This document shows, in pieces, positions 51,629-59,840 of a stretch of 64,000 bases of DNA. Both the position numbers and the translations under genes were made by a program. Every line of letters starts with the position of its first letter. The stretch's first letter is position 1. The notes under the pieces are model-generated. The model saw nothing but the letters and a program-made list of their open reading frames with translations, was not told where the DNA came from and ran no database searches. The stretch comes from Palsa-504 sp963808615 (GTDB taxonomy: Bacteria; Actinomycetota; Actinomycetes; Streptosporangiales; Streptosporangiaceae), in contig CAWEGV010000011.1 of NCBI GenBank assembly GCA_963808615.1, positions 744,001 through 808,000 of the forward strand, read 5' to 3'.

Positions 51629-52662
51629 TCGGCTCCGGGGCGGTCCCGCGCACCTCGGGCCTGCGGAGCGTTCCCGCCGACCGCGACGACCACTCCGGTG
51701 AGCACCAGCACCACGCCCAGCAGCTGGAGGGCGGACGGCCGCTCGCCCAGGAACGCGAAGCTGAGCGCCACCGATCCGGCCGGCTGGATCAGCAGCAGCG
51801 CGCCGATCATCCCCGCGGCCAGCTGCGGCATCGACACGGTGATCAGCAGCCAGCCGATGACCTGCGAGGTCAGGGCGAGCAGCGCGAGCCAGCCGAGCGC
51901 CGGCCAGGCCGGTCCCAGCCGGTAGTCGTGCAGCACGAATCCCAGTACCGCCGCCGCGGCGGCCGCGCCCGCCGTGGCCTCGAACAGCACGCCGGCCACC
52001 GCGGCGCTCCCTCCGCGCGGGCCTACGGACGAGGTGGCCTGCCGCAGGGTGAGGATGTAGATCGCGTAGATGACGGCCACGGCCGCGCCGTACGCCACGC
52101 CCACCGCGGGGTCGGTGCCGTAGGCCCCGCTGCCCCCGACGTCAGCCAGCCCGCCCACCAGGACCAGCCCGGCCAGCATGACCGGGGAGGCCAGCACGAG
52201 CGAGCGCCGCGGACGCTCGCCCAGGAACAGCCAGGCCAGCAGCGAGATGATGAGCACCTGCAGGTTGGTCACCACGGTGCCGAGCCCGGCGCCGATCGCG
52301 TCGATCGCGTGGCTCCACAAGATAAGGTCACCGGCGAGGAACAGGCCCGCCAGCCGGGCCAGCCAGCGGGTGCGCGACGGCAGCCGCGGAGCCCCTCGCC
52401 TGCGTTCGGCCACGGCCAGGCCGCCGAGCAGCGGGAGGGCGAAAGCGCACCGGCCCAGGGCCGTGATGCTGGGCGAGGTGTCGGCCAGCCGCATCAGCAC
52501 CGCGGAGCTTGAGATGCAGGCGGCTCCCGCGGTGGCCGCGGCCACCGGCGGCAGGGCCAGCCCGCCGGGGCCAACCCGCAGGCCCCCCAAGACCCCCCGC
52601 GACCGGGGGGACTCCAGCCCGCCTGACCCCTCGTGGGCTGGCATCGGGCCGTGTCCCCTCAC
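51550..52662 (-). CDS. EamA-family (DMT superfamily) transporter
   Basis: A 370-residue inner-membrane exporter-type protein with ten hydrophobic segments in two EamA halves. Examples are FALPLLGGLAVAE, AIDAIGAGLGTVVTNLQVLI, ISLLAWLFLGERP, LASPVMLAGLVLVGGLADVG, LGWLALLALTSQVIGWLLIT and AGMIGALLLIQPAGSVALSF with AFLGERPS. Start GTG 52662 is supported by CATAGT six bases upstream; ATG 52644 is an alternative. The C-terminal 35 residues are hydrophilic and overlap the methyltransferase gene. It diverges from a CGNR zinc-finger gene, a pairing that suggests control by that protein. The substrate is unknown. Confidence 0.85.
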   Translation of the reverse strand: MRGHGPMPAHEGSGGLESPRSRGVLGGLRVGPGGLALPPVAAATAGAACISSSAVLMRLADTSPSITALGRCAFALPLLGGLAVAERRRGAPRLPSRTRWLARLAGLFLAGDLILWSHAIDAIGAGLGTVVTNLQVLIISLLAWLFLGERPRRSLVLASPVMLAGLVLVGGLADVGGSGAYGTDPAVGVAYGAAVAVIYAIYILTLRQATSSVGPRGGSAAVAGVLFEATAGAAAAAAVLGFVLHDYRLGPAWPALGWLALLALTSQVIGWLLITVSMPQLAAGMIGALLLIQPAGSVALSFAFLGERPSALQLLGVVLVLTGVVVAVGGNAPQARGARDRPGADYSRRSTKIIRHASAASTGESASKSP

Positions 52663-52668
52663 TCGCGC

Positions 52669-52674
52669 ACTATG
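52669..52674 (-). promoter_or_regulatory. Candidate -10 element for the EamA gene
   Basis: On the minus strand CATAGT ends six bases before GTG 52662. It supports a leaderless transcript and that start. Confidence 0.4.
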
Positions 52675-52687
52675 TCATGACCAAAAT

Positions 52688-52711
52688 AGGTTATGGTAAT
52701 GACGCTAACCT
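52688..52711. promoter_or_regulatory. Candidate operator between EamA and CGNR genes
   Basis: AGGTTA (52688-52693) and TAACCT (52706-52711) form a perfect 6-bp inverted repeat with 12 bases between. It is the only AT-rich patch in the 70-bp divergent gap and lies at the EamA -35 position and just upstream of the CGNR ribosome-binding site. A regulator bound here could affect both genes. Confidence 0.45.
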
Positions 52712-52732
52712 GCGTGGCAGTCAGGAGTCAAC

Positions 52733-53290
52733 TTGCTTTTCGCTCATGACACGACGGCCGCGCTCGTGCTCGCGGCCGATCTGGTCAACTCCGACGAGCT
52801 GAGCGATGTCGCGGCCCTGGAGGTGTTCCTGGACAAGCATCTCGTCGAGCCGCGCCGGCCCGCGACGGCGGCCGACCTCGACGCGGTGCGCACGCTGCGG
52901 CCCAGGCTGTGTGCCCTCTGGCAGGCCACGGACCCCGAGACCACCGAGCCGCTCGCGCAGCTGGTCAACCGGCTGCTCCGGGACTCGGGTGCCCGGCCCT
53001 GGCTGACCGATCACGGCGGCGGCTGGGGCTGGCACCTGCACGTCACCGCTCACGACGCGGCGCTGGAGCACCGGATCGCCGCGCAGGTCGGCTTCGCCGT
53101 CGCCGATCTGGTCCGGCTCAGGGAAACCGGGCGGCTACGGCACTGTGAGGCACCAGGCTGCGATGCGGTGTTCGTGGACCTGTCCAAGAACCGCTCCCGC
53201 CGTTACTGCGACACCGGCAACTGCGGCAACCGGCAGCACGTGGCGGCCTACCGCGAGCGGCGCGCCGCGCGGGCGGGGCAGGACGGCTGA
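52733..53290 (+). CDS. CGNR zinc-finger (ABATE domain) regulator-like protein
   Basis: A 185-residue protein. The N-terminal ABATE domain shows AADLVNSDELSDVAALEVFL and LRPRLCALWQATDPETTEPL, and the C-terminal zinc finger is CEAPGCDAVFVDLSKNRSRR then YCDTGNCGNRQHVAAYRER, with the CGNR motif intact. The start is TTG 52733 with AGGAG nine bases upstream. Such proteins are predicted DNA-binding stress regulators and are often divergent from EamA transporters, as here. Confidence 0.88.
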   Translation: MLFAHDTTAALVLAADLVNSDELSDVAALEVFLDKHLVEPRRPATAADLDAVRTLRPRLCALWQATDPETTEPLAQLVNRLLRDSGARPWLTDHGGGWGWHLHVTAHDAALEHRIAAQVGFAVADLVRLRETGRLRHCEAPGCDAVFVDLSKNRSRRYCDTGNCGNRQHVAAYRERRAARAGQDG

Positions 53291-53377
53291 CCCGCCGCGC
53301 GGCCGGCCAGCCAGGAAACCGGCAATAGGCATAGATAGCGCATATGGCACCGCCGGCGGCTAGGGCCGGAAGCCCGC

Positions 53378-54673
53378 TCAGGGATCGTAGTCGACTTCCA
53401 GCGGTTCCTGCGGCGGGCGCTCGGCTTCGGGCACGTGCCGGAGGTTGACCCGGATGCGGTACCAGCTCGAGCTCCGGCCGCGCATCGAGTCGACCAGGAC
53501 ATCGGCGGGCTCGAGCCGCGGCCAGACCGACGGATGCCGGGCCTTCCAGCGCTCGAGCCCCGCCATGGCCTCATCGCGAGTCTCGGCCCGGGCGATCTCG
53601 ATCAGCGGCATCGTGCTGCGCCGCCTTCCAGTGGGCCCGGCGGTCTTGCCCGGCGCGGGAGGAGGAACCTCAGGCATCCGGCGCTTGGACGGCTGGACCC
53701 GGGGTGCCTCCCCGGCCTGCTTCTCGTAGTGCGGCGGCCACGGTGCGTCGGGCAGGCCCGCCGCCTGGTCCCTGGCCGCCTGCTCGAGCAGCGCGTCCAG
53801 CGACCCCGCCGCCTCGTCCATGCCCGCCCAGGGATCGCCGATCCGGGCGAACCGGGCCGGCATGGTCTCGATGGTGTACTCAGCCGGATCGCACGACGGC
53901 ACCTCGTCCCAGGTCAGCGGGGCCGAGACCCGGACATCGGCCACGGGGCGGATGGAGTACGCGGACGCCACCGTGCGGTCCTTGGCGTTCTGGTTGTAGT
54001 CGACGAACACGCCGTGCCGCTCTTCCTTCCACCATTTGGACGTGGCCAGCTCGGGCGCCCGCCGCTCGATCTCGCGCGCCACCGCGATCGCCGCTTGCCG
54101 CACCTCGCCGAACGACCAGCGGGGCAGGATCCGCGCATAGATGTGCATGCCGCGCGACCCTGACGTCTTCGGCCAGCCGGTCAGCCCGTAATCGGCCAGC
54201 ACCCCGGCGCCCACCATGGCCACCTCCCTGATCTGCGGCCATTCCACGCCGGGCACCGGATCCAGGTCGACCCGAAGCTCGTCCGGATGGTCCAGGTCGG
54301 CGGTGCGCACCGGGTGCGGGTTCAGGTCGATGCAGCCCAAATTCACGACCCAGGCCAGCGAGACCTCGTCGGTGACCACCACCTCGTCGGCGGTGCGGCC
54401 GGAGGGAAAGCGCAGCTCGACGGTCTCGATCCAGTCCGGGCGCTTCTCCGGGGCCCGCTTCTGGAAGAACGGCTCGCCTTCCGCGCCGTTCACGAAGCGC
54501 TTGAGCGCCATCGGCCGGCCCGCCACCCCGCCGAGCGCCCCAGAGGAAACGGCCAGATAGTAACGCACCATGTCCAGCTTGGTGTGCCCGGATCGCGGGA
54601 AGTACACCTTGCTCGGGTTGCTGACCGCAACCTCGCGGCCAGACAACTCGAGCACCAGCTTCGGCTCAGCCAT
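53378..54673 (-). CDS. LigD-type polymerase (NHEJ primase/polymerase)
   Basis: A 431-residue stand-alone polymerase domain of bacterial non-homologous end joining. Motifs: VAVSNPSKVYFPRSGHTKLD, VVNLGCIDLNPHPVRTADLD, ELRVDLDPVPGVEW (two catalytic Asp in DLDP), KTSGSRGMHIYARI (SGSRGMH signature), and VFVDYNQNAKDRTVASAYSI with RPVADVRVSAPLTWDEV. Beyond about residue 300 there is a linker and a small C-terminal domain, MPLIEIARAETRDEAMAGLE with VDSMRGRSSSWYRIRVNLRH, not part of the classical polymerase. ATG 54673 overlaps the ligase stop by eight bases. Ku is not in the window. Confidence 0.92.
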   Translation of the reverse strand: MAEPKLVLELSGREVAVSNPSKVYFPRSGHTKLDMVRYYLAVSSGALGGVAGRPMALKRFVNGAEGEPFFQKRAPEKRPDWIETVELRFPSGRTADEVVVTDEVSLAWVVNLGCIDLNPHPVRTADLDHPDELRVDLDPVPGVEWPQIREVAMVGAGVLADYGLTGWPKTSGSRGMHIYARILPRWSFGEVRQAAIAVAREIERRAPELATSKWWKEERHGVFVDYNQNAKDRTVASAYSIRPVADVRVSAPLTWDEVPSCDPAEYTIETMPARFARIGDPWAGMDEAAGSLDALLEQAARDQAAGLPDAPWPPHYEKQAGEAPRVQPSKRRMPEVPPPAPGKTAGPTGRRRSTMPLIEIARAETRDEAMAGLERWKARHPSVWPRLEPADVLVDSMRGRSSSWYRIRVNLRHVPEAERPPQEPLEVDYDP

Positions 54674-55796
54674 GTTCTGCCCCTGACGACCCTGACGACG
54701 CCCCTGAGGCCCCTGACGCCCCCGAGGACTGGCCCCGCAGGATCTCGGCCAGGTCGAAGCTGACCGGCTCGGACAGCTGGGCGTAGGTGCACGAACGCGG
54801 CTCGCGGTCCGGCCGCCACCGGACGAACTGGGCGGTATGCCGGAACCGCGGGCCCTCCATGTGGTCATAGCGGACCTCGAGGACACGCTCCGGGCGCAGC
54901 GGAATGAACGACAGGTCCTTGTCCGCGTTCCACCGGCTGGCCATGGCCGCCCGCGGGGTGCGCTGGCCGGCTTGGTGCTCGGCCCAGTTCCACGGATGCT
55001 GGTCGAACGTGGTGACCAGGGGCTGCAGCTCGGTGAACAGCTCGATCCGCTTGTCCATCGGGAACGCGCCGACCACGCCGACGCTGGCCAGCTTCCCGTC
55101 ATCCCGGTACAGCCCGAGCAGCAGGGATCCGATGCGGTCCTCGCCGCTCTTGTGGATCCGGTAGCCGGCCACTACGCAGTCCGCGGTGCGCTCGTGCTTG
55201 ACCTTCAGCATCACCCGCCGGTCCGGCTCGTAGATCCCGTCGGCCGGCTTGGCGATCAGCCCGTCCAGGCCCGCGCCCTCGAACTGGCTGAACCAGCCGG
55301 CCGCCACCTTCCGGTCGGTGGTCGTCGGGGTCAGGTGGATGGGGGAGCCCGCCGTGGCCAGGACGCCCTCGAGCCGGGCCCGGCGCTCGGCGAACGGCCG
55401 CTCCATGTAGTCGGCATCCCCGAGTGCGAGCAGGTCGAACGCGATGAAGTGCCCCGGCGTCTGCTCGGCCAGCAGCGAAACCCGGCTGGCCGCGGGATGG
55501 ATCCGCAGCTGCAGCGCCTCGAAGTCCAGCCGCCGGCCGGAAACGTCCGGGACCACGATCTCGCCGTCGATCACGGAGCGCTCCGGCAGTTCGGTCCGGA
55601 TCGCGGCCACCAGCTCCGGAAAGTACCGGGTCATCGGGCGTTCGTTCCGGCTGCCGATCTCGATCTCGTCCCCGTCGCGGAACACGATCGACCGGAAGCC
55701 GTCCCACTTCGGCTCGAACACGTAGTCCCCGTCCGGGATGGCGTCCACCGGCTTGGCCAGCATCGGCGCGACCGGCGGGTTGACGGGAAGGTCCAT
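54666..55796 (-). CDS. ATP-dependent DNA ligase (LigC/LigD-ligase type)
   Basis: A 376-residue ligase that would seal ends after the polymerase acts. The adenylation motif is FEPKWDGFRSIVFRDGD (Lys in KWDG), then SRNERPMTRYFPELV, VIDGEIVVPD, GLDGLIAKPADGIYEPDRRV and MLKVKHERTADCVVAGYRIH. The OB-fold domain has GLYRDDGKLASVGVVGAF and RVLEVRYDHMEGPRFRHTAQ. The last 20 residues are Ser/Gly/Ala repeats encoded by short tandem repeats. It is transcribed before, and overlaps, the polymerase gene. Which of the two LigC/LigD names applies cannot be settled here. Confidence 0.93.
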   Translation of the reverse strand: MDLPVNPPVAPMLAKPVDAIPDGDYVFEPKWDGFRSIVFRDGDEIEIGSRNERPMTRYFPELVAAIRTELPERSVIDGEIVVPDVSGRRLDFEALQLRIHPAASRVSLLAEQTPGHFIAFDLLALGDADYMERPFAERRARLEGVLATAGSPIHLTPTTTDRKVAAGWFSQFEGAGLDGLIAKPADGIYEPDRRVMLKVKHERTADCVVAGYRIHKSGEDRIGSLLLGLYRDDGKLASVGVVGAFPMDKRIELFTELQPLVTTFDQHPWNWAEHQAGQRTPRAAMASRWNADKDLSFIPLRPERVLEVRYDHMEGPRFRHTAQFVRWRPDREPRSCTYAQLSEPVSFDLAEILRGQSSGASGASGASSGSSGAEHG

Positions 55797-55880
55797 GGCC
55801 CCCAGCTTCCGCGATCAGGTCGGTAGATGGTGTACTTCCCCACTACCGACCACGATCATGCCCTGCTTATTCGGAGGTTC

Positions 55881-55981
55881 GCATTATCCAGGCTTTCCCG
55901 CGGTGGTTCTCACCGTAGCCCCGAACCGGCCGCTCGCACGGGCCTGAAGGCTCGTACTCGCAGCCGGAGCCTGGATAATGC
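55881..55981. repeat. 101-bp inverted-repeat element at the end of the SDR gene
   Basis: GCATTATCCAGGCT (55881-55894) and AGCCTGGATAATGC (55968-55981) are perfect 14-bp inverted arms 73 bases apart. The right arm and interior form the last 24 codons of the SDR gene. Bases 55876-55900 match a stretch upstream of the FHA gene. The size suits a miniature inverted-repeat element; no clear target duplication is visible. Confidence 0.5.
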
Positions 55982-56845
55982 TCTCGGGCCAACGTCGCCG
56001 GTGGCCAGGTAGGGAGCAGTCCAATCCTCGCTGTGTCGCCACAGCTCCGCGGCCAGCTCGGGCGTGGCGACCTGGCTCGGCTCGCGCTCGGCGCACGTGT
56101 CGTAGAACCGGCCGCTGGCCTGCGCTACGTCCGGTGAGGTGGCGCAGTACAGCGACGTCGCGGCGCCGTCGGTCACCGACAACATCCGCCGCTTGATCAG
56201 CGGTCGCGCCGGCCACGGCACCCGCCGCCAGATGTCCGAGGCCACCACGCCCGGGTGCAGCGCGTACGACGTGACCCCGGTGCCCGCCAGGCGGCGGGCC
56301 AGTTCCTGGGTGAACAGCACGTTGCACAATTTGGAGACCGCGTACTCGTGCATCGCGGTGACGTTGCGCGCGGGTCGGCGCAGCGCCTCGAAGTCGATGC
56401 CCTTGGCGTTGTAGTGGGAGTCGCTGGACACGTTCACGATCCGGGCCGGCGCGCTTTCGGTCAGCCGCTCAACCAACGACTGCGTCAGCGCGAAGTGCCC
56501 GAGGTGGTTGACCCCGAACGTCATCTCGAACCCCTGCCTGGTCAGGCCGTGCGCTCCGCCCACCCCGGCGTTGTTGATCAGCACGTGCAACGGTTCCCCG
56601 CGAGCGAGAAACGCCGAGGCGCACGCCCGCACCGATTCCAGGTCAGCCAGGTCCAGCGCCATGAAGAACACCGAGTCGTTCCCGCTCGAAGCCCTGATCG
56701 CGGCGACTGCTTCCTCGCCCTTGCCAGGGGACCGGCTCGCCACGAAGACCCGGGCGCCCCGCTCGGCCAGCGCCTGCGCCGTCGCGCGCCCGATTCCGGT
56801 GTTGGCCCCGGTAACCAGGAAGCTACGCCCGCCGAGCCCGCTCAC
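55910..56845 (-). CDS. Short-chain dehydrogenase/reductase
   Basis: NAD(P)-dependent oxidoreductase of 311 residues, related to retinol dehydrogenase/WW-domain oxidoreductase-like SDRs. Motifs: FLVTGANTGIGRATAQALAE (cofactor loop TGxxxGIG), VFVASRSPGKGEEAV, MALDLADLESVRACA, VLINNAGVGG (NNAG), RIVNVSSDSHY (catalytic Ser) and MHEYAVSKLCNVLFTQ (YxxxK). Start GTG 56845 has GGAG upstream. The last 25 residues (ALSRLRLRVRAFRPVR and following) are basic and derive from the inverted-repeat element, so the original end was probably just after PYLATGD. The substrate is unknown. Confidence 0.9.
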   Translation of the reverse strand: MSGLGGRSFLVTGANTGIGRATAQALAERGARVFVASRSPGKGEEAVAAIRASSGNDSVFFMALDLADLESVRACASAFLARGEPLHVLINNAGVGGAHGLTRQGFEMTFGVNHLGHFALTQSLVERLTESAPARIVNVSSDSHYNAKGIDFEALRRPARNVTAMHEYAVSKLCNVLFTQELARRLAGTGVTSYALHPGVVASDIWRRVPWPARPLIKRRMLSVTDGAATSLYCATSPDVAQASGRFYDTCAEREPSQVATPELAAELWRHSEDWTAPYLATGDVGPRALSRLRLRVRAFRPVRAAGSGLR

Positions 56846-56934
56846 GCGCTACTCCATCCCGAAAACCGAAGATCATGGGCCGCTACCCGGGCCATGGCAG
56901 GGGTAGCGGCCCACGATGACGAACCGTCCCGGAG

Positions 56935-58563
56935 TTACTCGACCGGGATCTCCTTGTTGATCAGTGCCAGGTCGATGCCCTGGCGGTTGCGGATGATGCG
57001 GGCCGCCACGAAGATGACGATGGCCAGCACGTAGTTCGCGGCCATGTAGACGAGGGAGGACACATTGTTCACGAAGTACAGCTTGTTGGACAGCCACTCG
57101 TAGAGGCAGAACACGAGCAGCGCGATCGTCACCACCCCGCACACCGGCACGACCGGCACGCCGAACAGCTTAATCTTGCTGGCCGGAGAGGCGTACCACA
57201 GGTCCGGTTTGCGCAGCGGCAGGATGACCACCGCGATCGCGCTGAACAGGTACGTCACCGCGATGACCAGCGTGGCGTCCAGGGTGTAGTTGTGGAACGT
57301 GCTGTTGTACGCGTACAGCGCAGCCAGCCCGACGGCAGGCAGCAGCATCAGGATCAGCGAATAGAACGGCACCCTGCGCTTCTCCGAGACCTCAGCCGCC
57401 CGGTCGGGGAGCACGCGGTCGAACGCGGCGGCGAAGATAACCCGGGTCGAGGACAGGAACAGCGTCCCCACCCAGCCGAAGAACCACAGGCTGAGCACCA
57501 GGATCAGGACTACCTGGAATGCGGTGTCGTTCACCAGCCAGCTCGCGAACATGAACGGGTACGGCCAGATGCCGAACTGCGGGGTGGCGTTGTAGTCCAG
57601 CGAGTTGAGGTTCTGGTAGAAGCCCCAACCGACGGTCTTGGCCATCAGCAGCAGGAATATGACGGTCAGGATGACCGTGATCCACAGGCCGATGAACATG
57701 CCGCTGAACACCCGCCTGAAGTCGCTCGCGCCGCGGACCTCGCCGTACAGGGTGGTGCCCCAGTTCGGCCACAGGAGGAAGAACATCAGCGCCGGGACGA
57801 GCAGCATCGTCGGCCCGAGCGGGCCGAAGCCGATCGGAGACGTGGTGTAGCCGGCCTTGACTGCCGCGGCGTTGGTCGCCGCGTAGGCGTTCTTGACGCC
57901 GAACAGGTTCAGCCCCTCCCGGTTGAAGGCGGAGACGAAGTCGGCGTGCGAGTTGACCAGCAATAGGACCACGATGACGGCGAAGCCGAGCAGGCCGCCG
58001 ATGAAGCACCAGCGCTGGACCTTCGCGTACCCGGACATGCCGATGGAGACCAGGAAGCCGGCCAGCGCGATCGTAATCAGGGTCACGACGAAGACCCCGT
58101 TGTGCGTTCCGAACCACGCCGCCCCGCCGGTCGGCCAGGTCCACTTCATCGTCGCCCAGATCGGCTGGAACAGCTGGACCGCCAAGATGTTGCCGTAGAT
58201 CGGCGCCCACAGCCAGAGAATGAACCACCAGCCGGTCACGGCCATCACGAAGCCGATGCCGCTGGTCAGGATCCTGGTCTGCCAGACGTAGTCGCCGCCG
58301 GCCCGCGGGATCGTGACGACGAGCCCGGAGTAGGCGACCACCAGGAAGGAAACCCACACTCCCCCGATGATCGTCGCCGTGATCAGCTGGCCCTTCGGGA
58401 ACGCTGGCCCGGCGAAGGTGAACTCGTAGATGCCGAGCGTCACGAAGTTGGTAGCCAGGCAGGCGTAGATCAGGGAGTCCCTGACAGACCAGCCGCGAAC
58501 CAGGCCCGTCGCCTTGCGGAGGAAGAGAGTCGGTCTCTCTTCTCCGAGTGCTCCTGCCGTCAT
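56935..58563 (-). CDS. APC-superfamily amino acid permease
   Basis: A 542-residue inner-membrane protein with about twelve hydrophobic segments. The beginning, RGWSVRDSLIYACLATNFVT, and the first-helix glycine run, then GGVWVSFLVVAYSGLVVTIP followed by RAGGDYVWQTRIL, are typical of amino acid/polyamine permeases. A large extracytoplasmic loop lies near residues 225-260. Helices such as FLLLMAKTVGWGFYQNL and ATLVIAVTYLFSAIAVVILP follow, and a short tail ends KEIPVE. GGAGG lies just before the ATG at 58563. The transported substrate cannot be told; adjacent genes give no help. Confidence 0.85.
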   Translation of the reverse strand: MTAGALGEERPTLFLRKATGLVRGWSVRDSLIYACLATNFVTLGIYEFTFAGPAFPKGQLITATIIGGVWVSFLVVAYSGLVVTIPRAGGDYVWQTRILTSGIGFVMAVTGWWFILWLWAPIYGNILAVQLFQPIWATMKWTWPTGGAAWFGTHNGVFVVTLITIALAGFLVSIGMSGYAKVQRWCFIGGLLGFAVIVVLLLVNSHADFVSAFNREGLNLFGVKNAYAATNAAAVKAGYTTSPIGFGPLGPTMLLVPALMFFLLWPNWGTTLYGEVRGASDFRRVFSGMFIGLWITVILTVIFLLLMAKTVGWGFYQNLNSLDYNATPQFGIWPYPFMFASWLVNDTAFQVVLILVLSLWFFGWVGTLFLSSTRVIFAAAFDRVLPDRAAEVSEKRRVPFYSLILMLLPAVGLAALYAYNSTFHNYTLDATLVIAVTYLFSAIAVVILPLRKPDLWYASPASKIKLFGVPVVPVCGVVTIALLVFCLYEWLSNKLYFVNNVSSLVYMAANYVLAIVIFVAARIIRNRQGIDLALINKEIPVE

Positions 58564-58846
58564 GTGTATCCTCCGGTTAACCAGGTTTATCCGTTTTTAT
58601 CCGAATTGTTAGGATTTGGGCGGGTTAACGATGGTAAGAGCGTTACATCTGTGTGCGTCGGTATTCATCTAGCGTCAATATAGGGCTCTGGGGATGTCTG
58701 GGAGCTGTGGTCGGTGAAGTTGGCACATCACACTCTGACATCCTCGCTGGCCGGGAGCCTCATAAACTGAGAACACCAACCGCCCGCGGCACGGCTCGCC
58801 GACCGCGGCGCGGGCCCGGACCTTCTCGACCACGAAGAACCTGGTC
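58564..58846. promoter_or_regulatory. AT-richer gap upstream of the permease gene
   Basis: The first 120 bases (58564-58680) are much richer in A/T than the surroundings. GGTTAAC occurs twice (about 58573 and 58622) and TTTATCCG with TTTTTATCCG side by side near 58587-58604. These are candidate control sites for the permease gene. The remaining bases up to the phosphoesterase stop at 58847 hold nothing that I recognise. Confidence 0.35.
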
Positions 58847-59788
58847 TCAGCCGTTCACCATTATGTACCTTGCGACCTTCCCCTTCTTCTCGTTCAGGTC
58901 CAGCACGGCGCCCTGCAGCACGCCGTCGGTGTAGGAGCTGCCCGGGTTCATCGCGAGGGTGTGGCCGAGCTTCTTGATCCCCTTGCTCTCGTGGATATGC
59001 CCGTGCACCGACAGAACCGGCTGGTACTTGAGGATGGCCTCGCGCACTGCGGTCGAGCCCACCGGCTTCATCACCGCGCCGCCATGAGTCGGCCGCAGGT
59101 TCGCATCCAGCGCGGGCGCCTCGTCCAGCCCGGTGCCGTACGGCGGCGCGTGGAAGTTGAACACGGCCCGGCTCATGTCGGGAATCGACGAGACCACCGC
59201 GTCGATCTTCGTGGCCAGCACGTCCTCCGGGGCCTCGCGGAAGGTGTTCCACGGCGTGGGGTTGGTCCAGCCCATGGAGGCCAGATAGAAGCCTCCGATG
59301 TCGAGCACCTTGCTCTCGGCGAAGCTGACGCACGGGGCCTGCTCGATGATGTCGTCGATCTCCCAGATGTCGTCGTTGCCGCCGTTCAGGATGCACGGGA
59401 TCTCGCCGCCGCGCAGCTTGCTGTCGGCCATGTCGAGCCATAGCTCCAGGCCCTTGGTCATCTCCTGGGTGAACCGCCGGTCCACTGACCCATCTTCCTC
59501 ATTCAGGGCGTCGAGCTCGTCGGTGGACATCACGGCCGGGTAGTACCCGCGGTCGCGGATCCTGCGCTTGATGTCGTCCAGTTCGGCCTGGGTGCTGAGC
59601 TGCATCCGCTGGGTGCCGAACGTGACCTCCCAGTGGCCGGGGGAGGTGCTGACGATCGGCACCATGACCTTGCCGGTGATGTCCCCGCCGAGGATGACCA
59701 TGTCGGCCTTGTAGAAGGCGGCGGCGTTCAGGAATTTCCGCCAGCAGATCTCGGAGCCGTGGATGTCCGTGGCGAAGAAGACTTTCAT
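58847..59788 (-). CDS. Metallophosphoesterase
   Basis: A 313-residue calcineurin-like phosphoesterase. All metal-binding blocks are present: KVFFATDIHGSEICWRKFL (D-x-H), DMVILGGDITGK (GGD), PCILNGGNDDIWEIDD (GN-D/N), FNFHAPPYGTGLDEAP and VLSVHGHIHESKGI (GHxH). The start is set at ATG 59788 because the protein then begins directly with the first beta strand; GGAAGG lies 13 bases upstream, rather far, and an in-frame ATG 36 bases earlier is possible. It follows the nucleotidyltransferase gene by 52 bp on the same strand and is probably in its operon. Substrate unknown; nucleic acid or cyclic nucleotide ester are options. Confidence 0.88.
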   Translation of the reverse strand: MKVFFATDIHGSEICWRKFLNAAAFYKADMVILGGDITGKVMVPIVSTSPGHWEVTFGTQRMQLSTQAELDDIKRRIRDRGYYPAVMSTDELDALNEEDGSVDRRFTQEMTKGLELWLDMADSKLRGGEIPCILNGGNDDIWEIDDIIEQAPCVSFAESKVLDIGGFYLASMGWTNPTPWNTFREAPEDVLATKIDAVVSSIPDMSRAVFNFHAPPYGTGLDEAPALDANLRPTHGGAVMKPVGSTAVREAILKYQPVLSVHGHIHESKGIKKLGHTLAMNPGSSYTDGVLQGAVLDLNEKKGKVARYIMVNG

Positions 59789-59840
59789 CGTGATGACCGC
59801 GCCTTCCTTACATTGATTATTCATCGATCCCGGTCGGGGA

